In this document: one piece after another, positions 1 to 13,113 of the stretch
Layout: the number at the start of each line of letters is the position of its first letter
Position numbering within the stretch: position 1 is the stretch's first letter
Assembly: GCF_002078875.1 (NCBI RefSeq)
Contig: NC_034409.1
Coordinates: forward strand, 16,682,631 to 16,746,630
Source: Numida meleagris
Taxonomy: Eukaryota > Chordata > Aves > Galliformes > Numididae
Length of the DNA: 64,000 nt
Direction of reading: 5' to 3'
Notes under the pieces: model-generated
The model's database searches: none
The model's input: only the letters and a program-made list of their open reading frames with translations
What the model was told of the DNA's origin: nothing
Position numbers and translations under genes: made by a program

Positions 1-3000
1 TCTCACTTTCCATATGCTGCCCCTCTCAGAGAGTCATCACACTTCAGAGTCTAGCTGGAGAGAGAATTTGTACGACTTCTGGGCCAAACAGAATAATAAA
101 GGAGTTCCATCTATACAAGTACAGTGTACCAGTAACTCACTAACAAGAGCCAGCTGTTAAAAACAATAACAGAAAAGAAAACACCACAAACTTGTTCCAA
201 GAGACTCTCCCCTGCCCTCCAGCAAGTTCATCTTCCTGACAGTTCTCTCTTAGGTACCTCATTCTTTCTGGTTCCTTATTCATGAGCCCAGAAACATCTC
301 CCTTGTGGATCTGTACTCCCACTTTCAAAGCCAGCTGATATTTTCAAACAGGAGAAATAATGTTTAAGTGAAAAAGAGTCAATACAACACATTACTTCAG
401 GGAAAGAAGGAAAAAAAGATGTCTTTGGTGACTGGGCTGCAACTTTGTATCTAGCTATGCAGCACTTTGCTAGAAAGATCAAACAAAGTAGAAAAAAATA
501 TCACTGAACATTATGAACACTACATGCAATTAACATTAAATGTATCAAGATTATTTTTAGACTTTTTTTTCCATCTCACTGGGAAGAAGAAATAACAAAG
601 CAACCAGAAAAGGAACAATTTTGACCTTGAGTACAGATTAGCATGACAGATTATCTTGGAACTGCTGAATGCATTTCTTATCTGAGACTTCAGAGATTTT
701 GCTCATAGGGAGCTTGAGAGCAACACAAGCACTGTGTCTCTATTCCTTGATGCCAATCGTTTTTTATTTCACAGTTCATTATCAAGAAACATTAGCTTCC
801 AAAAGATTGAAGCTAAGATTCCATGGAAGCTTGCTGGAGCATCAGAGCCTGACCACTGTTTCCAAGTTTTTAAAAGACTATATTTAATTATTTTCATAAT
901 ACCACTAAAGAAGTTACACAGTGGTTCTCACATTTCTTCCCCTACAAATAGCTACATTTACTCATCAAATATAACTTAAGAATATGTAATATATGACTGT
1001 AACTTTTCTGTTCAGCATTATCCTATCTGACCTCTAAAGCACAACTTGAGTTTTCCTCTTTTCAAATGAAATTAGAAAATTTTGCATCAATACATACTCT
1101 ATGCCACTGTTATTCAATGAAAACATGAAATATTAGCTGCATTCTTTTCTTGACTCAAGTGTATTTGGCAATTCTGTTCAAATCTCCTTAGCACAGTCAT
1201 TATATCAACAGACTAGACTTTGGCAGAGTGAGAAAGTCCATCTCCTGCTGTTAAACTAAGACAGCATGAAACAGAGTAGGTGTTACGGGCACATATTCTT
1301 TAAATATTTCATGTGATGCGTAATGCATCATACTAGCAATAAGGGAGATACTGCTTTGTCTACAGCAAAGAATACACAGAATTAAAGAAACCAGAGCGAG
1401 CTTAACTTCTTTACTGTAAGGAAATGCTAAGAATAGCAGTGCCATGTGAACAGGCCTCTTTTTATTTCTCAGTATAAGGGAATGATGAGAATAAACATTT
1501 TGGGTTCATTTCAGTGTGTGAGTCAGAGATAACACCCAATGTACAAACACAGCTTCAGAAGTGGACATTCATACCAATATAACCTTTGGCACCCCTTCAA
1601 AAGTACATAACAAATGCTGTACTCAAACAGCTATGCAACTTCTCTCTGTGCTCAGATCAGTTATCTCAGTCAATAATGTAAATATAACATATCACTCAGA
1701 GTTGCCATGGGAAAGTGGAAACATTCCAGGGTTAAGCACCTTCTCTTCCAAGAGGGCCCAAGTTAAAATGCTGGATTTAACACCAATTTTCTGTAGGACT
1801 GCAGGCTATTCACTTACCTCCTCTGCTCCAACTATAACGTCTGTGAAAGAAGAGAGAATACTGACTCATCTGCCTCAAAGGCAAACTAAAGATTAATTAG
1901 TTTGTGCTTGTATAGAGCTTTGAAAATGTCAAGGCTATATAACTATTGTTAAATAAATGGCAAAGAGTCAGATTGGACAAGTGCAGAACAGAACCGCAAG
2001 AAGTATATCTTATATCTATATATCCTATATCATAGCTGTTGTCTTTAACAGTACCCAGAAAATATTTCATATGTTAGACATAGGTAATTAAAGAAAAGTG
2101 TGGAGCAGCTTCACAGAAGCATTTCTTCAGTGAACATTAATAGAACGAAAGATCAAACACAGACCAATATTTCTGTGCTTTTAAATTCAGCAGGGTAATA
2201 TGTTAGCTTCCTCATTTAGTTTATCCTTTTTACCAGAATTTATATAAAAATATTCCTGTATAATACATACTGAAAGATCCTGTCCACCTGAATGGACAAA
2301 ACCAGTGATAAAATAAAAATAAAAATTCCTTCCTTTAAGACCAGGAGCAATAGAGATACAGCACGCTGAATGTAGTTGATTTGCTTCCATTCTACTTCTT
2401 CATATGATGCAGAACATCACCATTGTAAGCCTTGGATTTCTCAGAAAAGGCTACAGAAATCTGTCGTATACAAGCAGTTCAGATCTGATATATAATGAAT
2501 TTGTCTGAGACAAATTCACGTGGGGAGATCCAGCTCTCCAATTCTCATCATCAATGACGTGCACAAAAAGCTCTAAACTTCCTCATTTGCTGTTATCAAA
2601 ATTTCTCTTCAGTTCACCATTTAATCCCAACCCTTCCAGGGGTCATTATGTTCTATTGTTCACAGTACGTATTTACAAGCATCAGACATTTTAAGGATAA
2701 TAACATAGAATAACATGTTAAAATTTGTTTATCTCCTAGTGCCAGTTACATATTTATTTTATTTAAATAAAGCATATTCTGGTATTTAGAAATACAAAAA
2801 AAAAAATCACTGGATCAGATCTCTCAAGTCATTTCATCCTTCATCAGTAGGATGGAGCAAACTAACTGAAGGGAAATAAATCTTCCTGCTAATATGTTCA
2901 TCTGCTTTTGAAAGTACAAGCATATTTGCTAGACTAAGAATTACCATACTACAGAGATATTAAAAAAACAAAAAAAAACAAAAAAAACAGGAAGGGTGAA

Positions 3001-3724
3001 GATAAGAATTAAGAAAATATATAGTAAAACTTTTCGTTTGAGTGCTAACTGCTATCTTTTTTCCCCCCCTTTTTTTTTTTTTTTGAAAGCTGAAGAAATA
3101 ATACAAGTTCTCCAAAATACAAAACCTGAACAGTAACGTTTCCTTCGTTTTTGGTTGTGAAGTGCTAATGATCTCAATACTGATGTGATCAATTACATAG
3201 AAGAGTGACGTCAAAGGGGCACCATCTCCTTTATATATTGTCTTGCATTTCAGTTGTCTATACATAAGCACACCCCTACATTTTTACCAGTTTATCATCC
3301 ATAGATTTACAGCATAAGCAAACAACATTTTATTTGATTCATTACTTTTATCTCAGAAGGAACTTACAAGAAGATAGAATTCTTTTCACTGACTATTCAG
3401 TCTCCCATTTATTATAAACTCAAAAGTTGTTTGTAGACTGATATTCAAGTTTTCTATGCTATGTACTTCCAAAGATAAATCCTCTCCAAGGGCAAAATCA
3501 ACAGCAACACTTAAGACCAGCAGGAAAACCGAATCATAGCATGGTAAAAAGCCATAGAGGAAATATCTCTGCAGAGTAACGTACCACACACTCACACTAG
3601 ATTTTACGCAGCCATCCCTCTAAACACTACAACCACTGACACCCACCCCATGATTATCTTCTCAAGTTACATTCCTCCTGAGCGTCCTGAAAACTTGATT
3701 TATTTCTACTATTAATTTATCCAC
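1..3724. other. AT-rich non-coding sequence
   Basis: No recognisable gene or young transposon on either strand. Open frames are short (under about 115 codons), lack family motifs and fit chance in AT-rich DNA. Simple-sequence spots include a C/T run at about 3063-3084 and short A runs near 2798 and 2963. It could be intronic or intergenic. Confidence 0.6.
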
Positions 3725-3822
3725 CCATCTGTGATCTTTTAGCTATTTAATTGATTGCCTTTAACTGATCTAGCCATCTGTGATATCTTAATCATTTAAT
3801 TGATTGTTTATATTGATCTAAA
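3725..3822. repeat. Two-copy tandem duplication, about 49 bp per unit
   Basis: Units at about 3725-3773 and 3774-3822 both begin CCATCTGTGAT, share an ATTTAATTGATTG core and end in TGATCTA. They have diverged by several substitutions, so the duplication is not recent. A partial third unit may follow near 3823. Confidence 0.7.
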
Positions 3823-6033
3823 CATCTTGAAGCTTTGTTGCCACCTAGCTGGATCAAAAGTTACTGGCTGCTGTCATTTACTTCTCTTCTTAGTATGTGT
3901 CTATGCAGTGTCACCTCTCTTCTAAAATAAAATAGACAGGGAAGGAAATCAAACACCCGAAGCCTCATTTTGCTCTGACCTGTCATGGCCAGGTGTTGTT
4001 TGGCACAGTCCACTGACTCCATGGCCGCATTTCCTAGCTGAGTTATGTCACTCATTCTCTTCATGAAATTCAGGCTTTATTCAAACTAAACAAGATAAAC
4101 TAAAAAATAAAAAATAAAAAAAAATCTATGCATAACAGTGAGACTTTCAGTGTGCCAACAGGGTTGTAACTATCTTGATAATCGTAATGTGCAGTGCAAT
4201 TGAATTCCATATCAAAAGATCTTAGTTAAGGAAATTTTATCCCAGCAATCAAGTTCTACTGACAAGCAAAAGTGTCTGTACTGTTTTTAACAGTCACAAA
4301 CAGAGGCTTGACTACCAGTAGGGAGTATGATAATGGTATTCTGAATCATGAATGGCATTAAGAGTGTCTTTTTCACTTAATAAGCTTTTGGGCACAGTAC
4401 TAAAAGGAAAGAAGATTATACCTGATATAGTAAAATATATGTAAACATGTAATTTTATGTAAAATTTTGTAAAATAGATGTAAATTATATGAGAATCTTA
4501 TTCTGGATGGCACACTTAAATAGAATCTATAAAAAGAGGCAGCTTTGGTGAAGGCAGACAAGGAATTTTTAGGAAGTAGAAAAGGACTTGATAGTTTCCC
4601 TTAATACGGAAATATTTTATATACTTTACACCGTATCCTGGAGATCTCTGTATATTGCCCAATTATAGTAGTTCCTAGGCCAGTAGTTAGTAAAGTAATG
4701 AAGGTAAATCCTTGAAGAGAAGGAATTAATTTCTAGCAGTCTCCCTCTTGCTCTGGTCAGTGCTGGGAGCAGAAAGATGAACCATGTGAAAAATAAAGAG
4801 ATTTAGAACAGGGGCCACAGAAATGGAGAATAAAGGGAAAATGCGGGAGAGAAGGGAAAGTAGTGGGTGCAGACATAAGGCTAAGGCAGGTCATAAATGA
4901 AAAACTTGAGTGGAGAGTTTAAAACCAAGAAAGAGTGGAAAGTAACTGAATATTTATAGCAAGAGTAGCAAAGGTAGAGCAGACCACACACATATAGTAA
5001 TCATTATCATGCATCAGACTCTAGATTTCCAAGTTCTGTAGTATATTCTGACAGTGACCATCACTGAAAATCTCACTGGAAGTAGGAAAGCCATATCTTG
5101 ATTGAGAGAGAGGCAAAATATATATATATATATATAAAAGATATTTTTAGTGTCCTAGATGCTAGCTGTGCTTGCAAACTCTGTATTTCAGACAAGGTTG
5201 TTTTCTGCTTTCATATTTGTCTTAGTACCTCTTCACGTGCTGTTACTGTCCTGGTCTTACTGGTATCCTGCATTTTACAGACTAGCCACGTGTTGTTTGT
5301 CAAGGCAATCCTTCCTTTTATGTCCTTTTATTTATTTATTTTGTGTATGTGTGTGTGTACATGTTAGTATTTTATGACTAGAATACCTGCAAATAGGATC
5401 TTCTAATCTACCTTTTTTTTTTTTTCTGAACATTATCTTCTCCTCTTTCTTTCTCTGTATTTCTCTTTTCCTCTTTGTTCTTAGGGGGCCATAGACAGAC
5501 AGACATAAATGTGCTTATCTCAACCAGAAATATGTACCACCAAGATTGTTCAAAGCATAAAGTATACTTTCTGACAGTGCTCCAACAAGTACATAACAAT
5601 ATGCATATTCAGGAACATTATGAAAAAAACTAATTATAAATGAGAATAAGATCTAAAAAATCTAAGTATATGAAACACTTCATGCTATACAGTTTTTTTC
5701 TGTGGGGAGATAAAAGAAAGAAGCTACCTTATCAGTGATCTATCCTAGTCACACCATCTTGTCTGCTTTCACCACCATAAAATAATAAAATTCAACACAG
5801 TCAAGGGCACAGGGAAGAGCCGATTAAAAAAAAATCATAGGAAAAACAAGGATCTGCCTACACTTGGCTCTGTCAAATAATATACCTAATTCAGTGTATT
5901 TCATCTTTTATGGTAGTAAGCCCTGTTGCTCCTTCCTCTTCTAGCAGGATGTAACAGCTCCATGCTTCTGCATGGGCTTCCACTCCTGATTTGTCTGTCA
6001 CATGCCATGGAACATGGCTGCAAAAGCATGTGG
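3823..6033. other. AT-rich non-coding sequence
   Basis: No gene or transposon recognised. It holds a (TA)n run at 5118-5137 and a 13-T run at 5413-5425. Confidence 0.55.
5118..5137. repeat. (TA)n microsatellite
   Basis: About ten uninterrupted TA units in unique flanking sequence; likely length-polymorphic. Confidence 0.85.
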
Positions 6034-6875
6034 GATAGAATCATAGAATCATGGCTCAAGTTGAAAGGGAACTTAAAGATCACCTTGTTCCATCACCCCT
6101 GCCTTGTGCAAGGTTGCCTACTTGATCAAGCTGCCCAGGGCCCCATCCAACCTGGCCATGATCACCTCCAGGGATGGGGTGCCCTCAGCTTCTCTGGGCA
6201 GTTCCCAGTTCCAGTACTCCACTACCCTCTGAGTAAGGAATTTCTTCCTAACATCTAACGTAAATTTGCCCTTTCAGTTTAAAGCCTTTCCCCCTTGTCC
6301 TATCACTATCAGTCTGCATAAAAACGTCAGTATTGTAAGCTTGCCTCAAGTACTGGAATTCTGCAGTGGAGAGCCTTGGAGCCTTCTTTTCTCCAAGCTA
6401 AACAAGCCCAACTCCCTCAACCTTTCTTTATAAGACAGTACACCAGCCCTCTGATCATCCTCGTGGCCCTCCTCTGGACCCATTCCAACAGCTCCACATC
6501 CTTCTTGTGCTGGGGGTCCTGGGCCTGAGGCAATACTCCAGATGGGGCCTAACAAGGGCAGTACAGAGGCAGTCATCTCCCTCTCCCTACTGGCCACACC
6601 CCATTTGAAGCAGCCCAGGGTACTGTTGGCCTTCTGGGCCGCAAGAACACTGCTGTCTCATGTTATGCTTTTTGTCCACCAGGACCCCCAAGTCCTTCTC
6701 TGCAGGTCTGCTCTCAAGGAGTTCTTCTCCCAGTCCGTAGTCATATCTGGGATTGCCTTCACCCAGGTGCAAGACAGTGCACTTCACCTTGTTGAACTTC
6801 ATTAGGTTCGCATGGGCCCACTCTTCAGGCTTGTCCAGGTCCTTTCCGGGATATGGCATCACTTCCAGCATATTG
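6034..6875 (-). mobile_element. CR1 LINE 3' fragment, 5'-truncated
   Basis: Read on the minus strand, this is the C-terminal part of CR1 ORF2 plus the 3' UTR. It ends at the low coordinate in two copies of the CATAGAAT-type tail (6034-6050). Peptides typical of this end can be read: [20 protein letters not shown], and further along a [13 protein letters not shown] segment. Frames are broken several times and the reverse-transcriptase active-site box is not included. The 5' limit near 6875 is where similarity to the other copies in the window fades. It is a dead 5'-truncated insertion, as most CR1 copies are. Confidence 0.9.
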
Positions 6876-7062
6876 CAGGCAGGTCTGCTATATACCTTCA
6901 ACTATTTTTCTTCCTTCACTTTTTCTCTGCCTATAAGGTGACTTAGATTGTCAAATTCTTAAAGCCACATACATACTTTATTAGTCTTTATTTCAAATAA
7001 TGCAGTTTATTCTTGTTACTGCCTTGTTAGGCTTTATAAATCAAAAAAAGGAGTGAATATTA

Positions 7063-7624
7063 TGAGTGCTGCTCTGAAAGTAATGCCTCTGATTTTAATA
7101 TGCTGGCCCACGACATCAGATGTGGATGTTGGTGGGTAGTAAGGCAGTAGAAATGGAACCTTCTCACTTCTGTTACATTTTGTTGCCATGCAACAGATGG
7201 CAGCAGAGGGACAGTCTGACCAAATGGCATCTGACATGGGAGTGTGTATGGAGTAACGGTGTGGAATCGCATTCCATTCCTCTGTGCAGAAAAATTGCAC
7301 CCATTGACATTCATCAGTGCTTCCTGAATATTTCTGAAGACCAAACAGCAGATGTTAGCACAGTGAGACGGTGGGTGTGTTTCAGCAGTGGTGACAGCAA
7401 TATGAAAGGCAAGTCCTGTTGCAAACAGCCATGCAGATTTTTAGGATTGTGGCATGCAGGCTCTTGTTGGTTGGTAGCAAAAGTGCATAATTAATGGTGG
7501 TGACTTTGTTGAAAAATAGCTTTTTGTAGATGAGAATTTGATCTACCGTGTAGTGTTATTGTGCTCTTTGTATCTGTCACAGTTTCCATGGAAATAAATA
7601 GGAGGCATTACTTTTGGAGCAAAC
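7063..7624 (+). mobile_element. Internally deleted mariner element (short derivative)
   Basis: About 560 bp with inverted ends (left GCTCTGAAAGTAATGCCTC, right GAGGCATTACTTTTGGAGC) and a TA dinucleotide just outside each end, as expected for Tc1/mariner target choice. The reading frame keeps only the transposase N-terminus (a helix-turn-helix-like part with TADVSTVRRWV) and a remnant of the extreme C-terminus. The middle, including the catalytic region, is gone. The join lies at a TGCA at 7432-7435 and matches the join in the copy at 43385-43921. It cannot encode a transposase and would have needed one supplied in trans. The exact end bases are uncertain by a few positions. Confidence 0.85.
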
Positions 7625-7626
7625 TA

Positions 7627-8977
7627 TGTATTTTTAAGATATCAGTTACATTTGAAGCAATGTAGTGGAAACCTTACAGGGGAAACGTTGGACTGATTAG
7701 ATTGTTTCAAAGCTTTTGTGTGATTGTGATTGATTGAATTGCCTGTGGCACTCCTAGTGGTAATGATACTGTGATTATTTAAGCAGCAGGAAATTTAAGG
7801 ATAGTCTGAAAATGTTAACTTTAATCATCCTGCATTGTCTGCAGTCTGTATTCAAGACTACTGCAATATGTATTGTGTGACAAGTGCAGTTTTCAGGAAC
7901 TTCCTTTTCATATTTGAATCTTGCTCCATAATTTTGTGGAAGCATGCATATACTATTTCCATGTTGGGAATGTCATAGGCATGCCAAGTTACTAAAATGG
8001 TACTGGCTGTCTTTAGGGTATACAAGCATTGAAGTCCTCCCTCCCCAGAAGAAATTATCAGACAGCAGAGAGCCAAGGCTACTTGTCAGGAAAGAAGATA
8101 AGGAGACATCTCACAGTCTATGGATAAACAGTTGAACAGTCTGTGGGACTTGTCACATCTTTACAGTTCAGTGTCTTGTCATTTTACAATGTCACACAAG
8201 TCAATCTCAGTAGCAGAATATTTCTGCTCTTCAGACAGGACCTCTCCTATTTCCATATGGTATGTTCATTGCTCCTTCTGGTGAATTTAGCAGGTGGACA
8301 GAAATGCAGAAGCCTGTTTCCTCCTTTCCTTTTGGTGAATTTCCCAACAGCACAGTGCATTTGCTTTACTTCTGCCCTACATTCTCCCCTTTTGCCTCTA
8401 AGCTCTTGTATTTATCTACTTAGTCATCCCAGTTCTCTCATGTTGTTAAGAGACAGTAACCTTTTACTTCTGTGATACTATGCTAGATTTATTTCTATTT
8501 GCAGCATTTCTTTTATAACTTTCTTTACTTGCTACCCACACACAGACATCTCTCTTGTATTCAGCATGATGCAAACAAAAATTTCCTGTCACACATTTTC
8601 TAGTCAAATGTATTATTTTCAGATTGGAAATATATGTGTATATAAGCTCATTTTTATTTTTTTAATGTAAAAGAACACTTATTTTTAAATATGCCTCACA
8701 AATATACTATGATTGTGACTGAGGATGGTTGTCATTTTTCTAGCACTGAACAAGAGCATAGGAGATGTAAATAAATAGTTTTTGATGCCATAAAAAAAAG
8801 AGAGCTGAGTTAAGATGTGACTTTCACACTTATTTCTTATAGTCTTTGGCTTTAAAGCATTCACAATACATATCATGATTTTGTAGATGAATTTTAAAAT
8901 CTTTAGTTTCCTTGGTTTCAGAGGCAGGCAGAAGGGCTTACATCTCCCTGCAAACAAGAAACTGTTTTTCTTTTGGT

Positions 8978-9008
<31 letters not shown>

Positions 9009-9092
9009 ATTGTATTTTAACAAGCCTCACAGGAATTAATGATAATTTAGCTAGATATGCTATCACCCTATGACAATATAGAAAGGCTAAAT
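7627..9092. other. AT-rich non-coding sequence
   Basis: No recognisable gene or transposon. The longest open frames (about 110 codons) lack motifs. It contains a (TC)13 microsatellite at 8979-9004. Confidence 0.55.
8979..9004. repeat. (TC)13 microsatellite
   Basis: Thirteen uninterrupted TC units. The complementary strand reads (GA)n, which explains the RERERE run in an adjacent spurious frame. Confidence 0.9.
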
Positions 9093-12000
9093 CTTAGAAT
9101 ATCCTCATCTGGAAGAGACCCACAAGGATCATTGAGTCCAACTCCTGGCTCCACAGAGGACCATTCGAAAATCAAACTTTATGTCTAAGAGCATTGTCCA
9201 AATACTTCTTGAACTCCAGCATCTTGATGCCATGACATGTTCCCTGGGGAGCCACTTCCAGTGCCAGGTCACTCTCTAGTGAAGCACCTTTTCCTAATAT
9301 CCAACCTGATTCTCCCCCTAATGCAACTCCATGTCATTCTCTCAGGTCCTGTCACTGTCACTAGAGAGATCAGTGCTTTCTCCTCTTTTCCCCCTGTGAG
9401 GAGCTACAGGCCACCATGAGGATCCTCTCAGTCTCCTCTTCTCTGGGCTGAACAAACCAAGGGACCTCAGTGGCTCTTCGTACATCTTGACATCTAGACT
9501 CTTCATCATCTTTGTTGCCCTCCTTCGGACGATTTCTAATAGTTTTATGTACTTTTTCTACTGTGGTGCCCAAAACTACACAGAATTGAGGCCACACCAC
9601 TGCAGAGTAAAGTAGAACAATCTCTTCCCTTGACCAGATAGAAATACTGATGCACGTTGGTGCTTTTTGCTTCCAGGACACACTGCTGACTCAGATTCAA
9701 CTTGCCATCAACCAGATTCCCCTTTCTTCAGGGCTGCTCTCCAGCCTCTCACAGAATCATAGAATGGTTTGGGTTGGAAGGGACCCCAAGGATCATCAAG
9801 TTCCAAAGCCCCTGCCACAGGCAGGGCCACCAACCTACAGATCTGGTACTACACCAAGTTACCCAGGGCCCCATCCAACCTGGTCTTGAACACCTTCAGG
9901 GACGGAGCATCCCCAGCCTCCCTGGGCAGCCTGTTCCAGCACCTCACCACACTCTCTGTAAAGAACTTCCCCTGACATCCAATCTAAACCTTCCCTCCTT
10001 GAGCTTAAAACCAGTCCCCCTTGTTCAACCACTATCTACTCTTGTAAAAAGTTGACTTCCCTCCTGTTTATAATCCCCTTTTAAATACTGGAAGGCTGTG
10101 ATGAGGTCTCCTCTCAGCCTTGTCTTCTCCATTCTTAACAAGCCCAGCTCCCTCAGCCTCTCTTCATAGAAGAGGTGCTCCAGCCTTCTGATAATCTTTG
10201 TGGATTTCCTCTGGACCCTCTCTAACAGCTGCACATCTTTTCTGTACTGGGGGCCCCAGACCTGGATGCAGTACTCCAGATGGGGCCTCATGAGGGCAAA
10301 GTAGAGAGGGACAATCACCTCCCTGTCCCTGCTGGCCATCCCTCTTCTGATGGAGCCCAGGATACCATTGGTCTTCCGAGCTGCAAGAGCACACTGCTGG
10401 CTCATGTTCAGTTTTTCATCCACCAGGATCTCCAGGTCCTTCTCTGCAGGGCTACCTTCAAGGGGTTCTTCTCCCAATCTCTATACATATCTGAGATTAC
10501 CCTAACCCAAGTGCAAAACCTTGCACTTTCCTATGTTGAACCACATTAGGTTCACACGGGCCCACCTTTCAAGTTTCTCCAGGTCCCTTTGGATGCCATC
10601 CCTTCCTTCTAATGTGTCAACCGCACCACTCAACTTGGTGTCATCAGCAGACTTGCTAAGGCAAGTCTGAGTCCATCATCTTGTATAAACTCAATCTCAT
10701 GAGGCAGTCTTGGACTTGCTCTGCCCTTACAGTGGAGGGATTGGGTGGATTTACTCACCCAGTTCCCATCTAAAGGCTCAGGGATGCAGTCTTCAGGGAC
10801 ATGAGAAATGCAAGAATCCTGTCTGCCAGTGAAGACCTAGGCAAAAAACTCATTTAGTACCTCATCTCTCAGTCTGTACATAGACTTAGGGTTGTCCTTT
10901 CCCAAGTGTAGAATCCAGCACTTGCTCTTGTTAAACTTTATGTGTTTGGTGATTGCACAGCAGTCTAATTTCTCAAGATCTCTTTACAAGGTCTCTCTAC
11001 CCTCAAGTGAGTCAACAACTCCTCCTAGTTTAGTGTTGTCCACAAACCTAGCATACATTTGAATCCTTCATCCAAGTCATTTATGAAAACATTAAGGAGA
11101 ACTTGCCCTACAATGGACCACTGCAAGACCCTAATAGTGACTGCCCACATGCCTGTTGTAACACAATTTGCTGTAACCCTTTGAGCTCAACCCATCAATT
11201 CATTGTTCAGCTATCACATCATGATTTCTTCTAGCTGAATGCTGGATATTTTGTCCAGAACGAAACTGTGAGGAATGGTATCAAAATATTTGCTTTTTCA
11301 TAAAGAGAAATTAGGTTCATTAAACAGGACTTTTCCCTCATGAACTTGTATTGATTGTAACCAATGACTGCATTATCTTTCAGGTATTTTTCAATAACCC
11401 CCAAATGATCTCCATAATTTTACCAAGAATTGAGGTGAGATTGACAGGCCTGTAAATACCAGGGTCTTCTTTCTTGCCTTTCTTATAAACTGGAACATTT
11501 TCCAGCTTCTAGTCAACTACAACCTCTCCAGATTCCCAAGATCATTGAAAAATAATTCAAAGAGGTTTCATGATGACATCAGACAGCTCTTTGATTTCCT
11601 TGGGGTGAATCCCATTGCACCCCATATACTTATACATATTCATATATGAATCCAGGTGGAGCAGCAAATCCTGCATGAGTTCATGGTTGGCTGGGAGTTA
11701 ATTGTTACCACAGTCATTGTCCTCCAAACCAGGATTCTGGGGGTTCCAGGTCCCATCGTTGGTGCTGAAGACTGAGGCAAAGAAGGCATTAATTGTCTCT
11801 CCTTTTTCTGCATCCCTATTTGTGAGTTGACTATCCTCATCAAATAACAAAACAATGTCATCTCTGGTCCTCCTTTCTCTCTTAGCATATTTTAAAAAGA
11901 TCGTTTTATTGTCCCCCACAGTATTTGCCAGCTTCAACTCTAACTAAGCTTTATTTGCAGAAATCTTTTCCTGACAATGGCAAACAACATCTCTGTAGTC

Positions 12001-12150
12001 CTCCCTTGTTGCCCTACGTCTCTTCTTTTTCTGCCTAAGCACTAGATGAAGATCATTGTTCAGCCAAGCTGGCCTTCTTCCACTTCCACCTGATTTCTGA
12101 CATTTTGGAATTCTGTGCTCTTAAGTGGTGGTACTTGAAAAGTGATTTAA
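9093..12150 (-). mobile_element. Old CR1 LINE, split by a younger CR1
   Basis: The minus strand carries an ancient, heavily diverged CR1. The 3' part is 9093-9751 and the more upstream RT-coding part is 10866 to about 12150; the two resume the same ORF2 register across the younger insert. Recognisable pieces of the RT-proximal region are present, for example the FASVFSTNDG-like stretch that corresponds to the AFFTSVFKS region of the 20-kb copy. Many stops and indels occur and no continuous frame remains. It lacks a clear ATTCTATG tail and has decayed much more than its neighbours. The 5' limit is fuzzy. Confidence 0.8.
9752..10865 (-). mobile_element. Younger CR1 LINE nested in the old CR1
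   Basis: The minus strand shows the CR1 3' end (AGAATCATAGAATGG tail at 9754) followed by ORF2 C-terminal sequence: a 150-codon open segment at 10025-10477 with [19 protein letters not shown] and [17 protein letters not shown]. Around 10661-10665 it jumps from just downstream of the RT active-site region to the early RT-proximal region, an internal deletion. CTCTCA at 9746-9751 recurs at 10866-10871, flanking the insert as a likely target duplication. Its 3' UTR matches the subfamily of the element at 46336-48636. Confidence 0.85.
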
Positions 12151-12979
12151 TGTCATTGGATACAGAGAAAAATTGCTATAGGGCAATGGGACCTGACCTG
12201 CATTTACAGAATAGCACATTTGAAAGACTATTAGGGCTTGGTTTGGATTTGTTTTATATTGTTCTTTCTAAAATTTAAAACTTAAATTTACATTATCAAT
12301 TCAGTAGCTGTCTGGTTCCAGTTTTAACTCCTCCCCTCCCCCCAAAAAAAGATTAAATTACTAACCAAGAATATTTTAGATTTTAGTTTTTTCTTTAAAA
12401 TTCTAGAAAATACATGTGTGTAAATAATATGAGAATGCTCACAATCTTGGGGAGCTATTAAGAAGAAGATAAAATATAAAGCCATTTAAATGATGACCAC
12501 AGAAGACCAAAATCTCCTGATGTGAAAATACCCCTTCTTGCTACTCACATAAATAAACAAACAAACTCTTTATGAGAGTTAACACAGTAATCACTAATAG
12601 CTCCTTCATCATAACCATGGCCTGCCATATAAATTCATTATTAAAATATAAAAGCAAGCAAAAAAACAACAAAAAAAGTCTGAAAAATGTTTTGCAACAT
12701 CAAAAAATGTGACTGAAAAAATTTTTGAATATTTTTGTCATCAGAGTCATGTGTACTTACATGTTTTTTTTCTGTGTGTCATTAAGATCATTATGTATCT
12801 ACAGATTCATGTACATTCATAGATTTACACATGACTGAATGGCAAAGTGTGATATGCCATGGATTTTAGCTCCAAAGCAGCAGGGTTGTTATTTTAATAC
12901 TAAATTTCTCCCAGGCTGAAGATGTGTACAACAGGTTTAATCCACAAGTTAATTAAACTGACTGACTTAAAAACCTTCT
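12151..12979. other. AT-rich non-coding sequence
   Basis: Nothing recognisable beyond short A runs; it leads into the polypurine tract. Confidence 0.5.
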
Positions 12980-13113
12980 GAGAAAAAGAAAAAGAAGAAG
13001 AAAAAGAAGAAGAAAAAGAAGAAGAAAAAGAAAAAGAAAGGGAAAAGGAAAAAGAAAAGAAAGGGAAAAAGAAAAAAGAGAAAAAGAAACAGGAAAAAGA
13101 AAAGGAAAAGGAA
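12980..13113. repeat. 134-bp polypurine (GAA/GAAAAA) tract
   Basis: Almost pure purine on the plus strand, built from irregular GAA, GAAAAA and GGAAAA units. The single pyrimidine is a C at about 13090. The lysine/glutamate-rich frame through it is low-complexity and not a gene. Such tracts can form intramolecular triplexes and are unstable in length. Confidence 0.9.
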
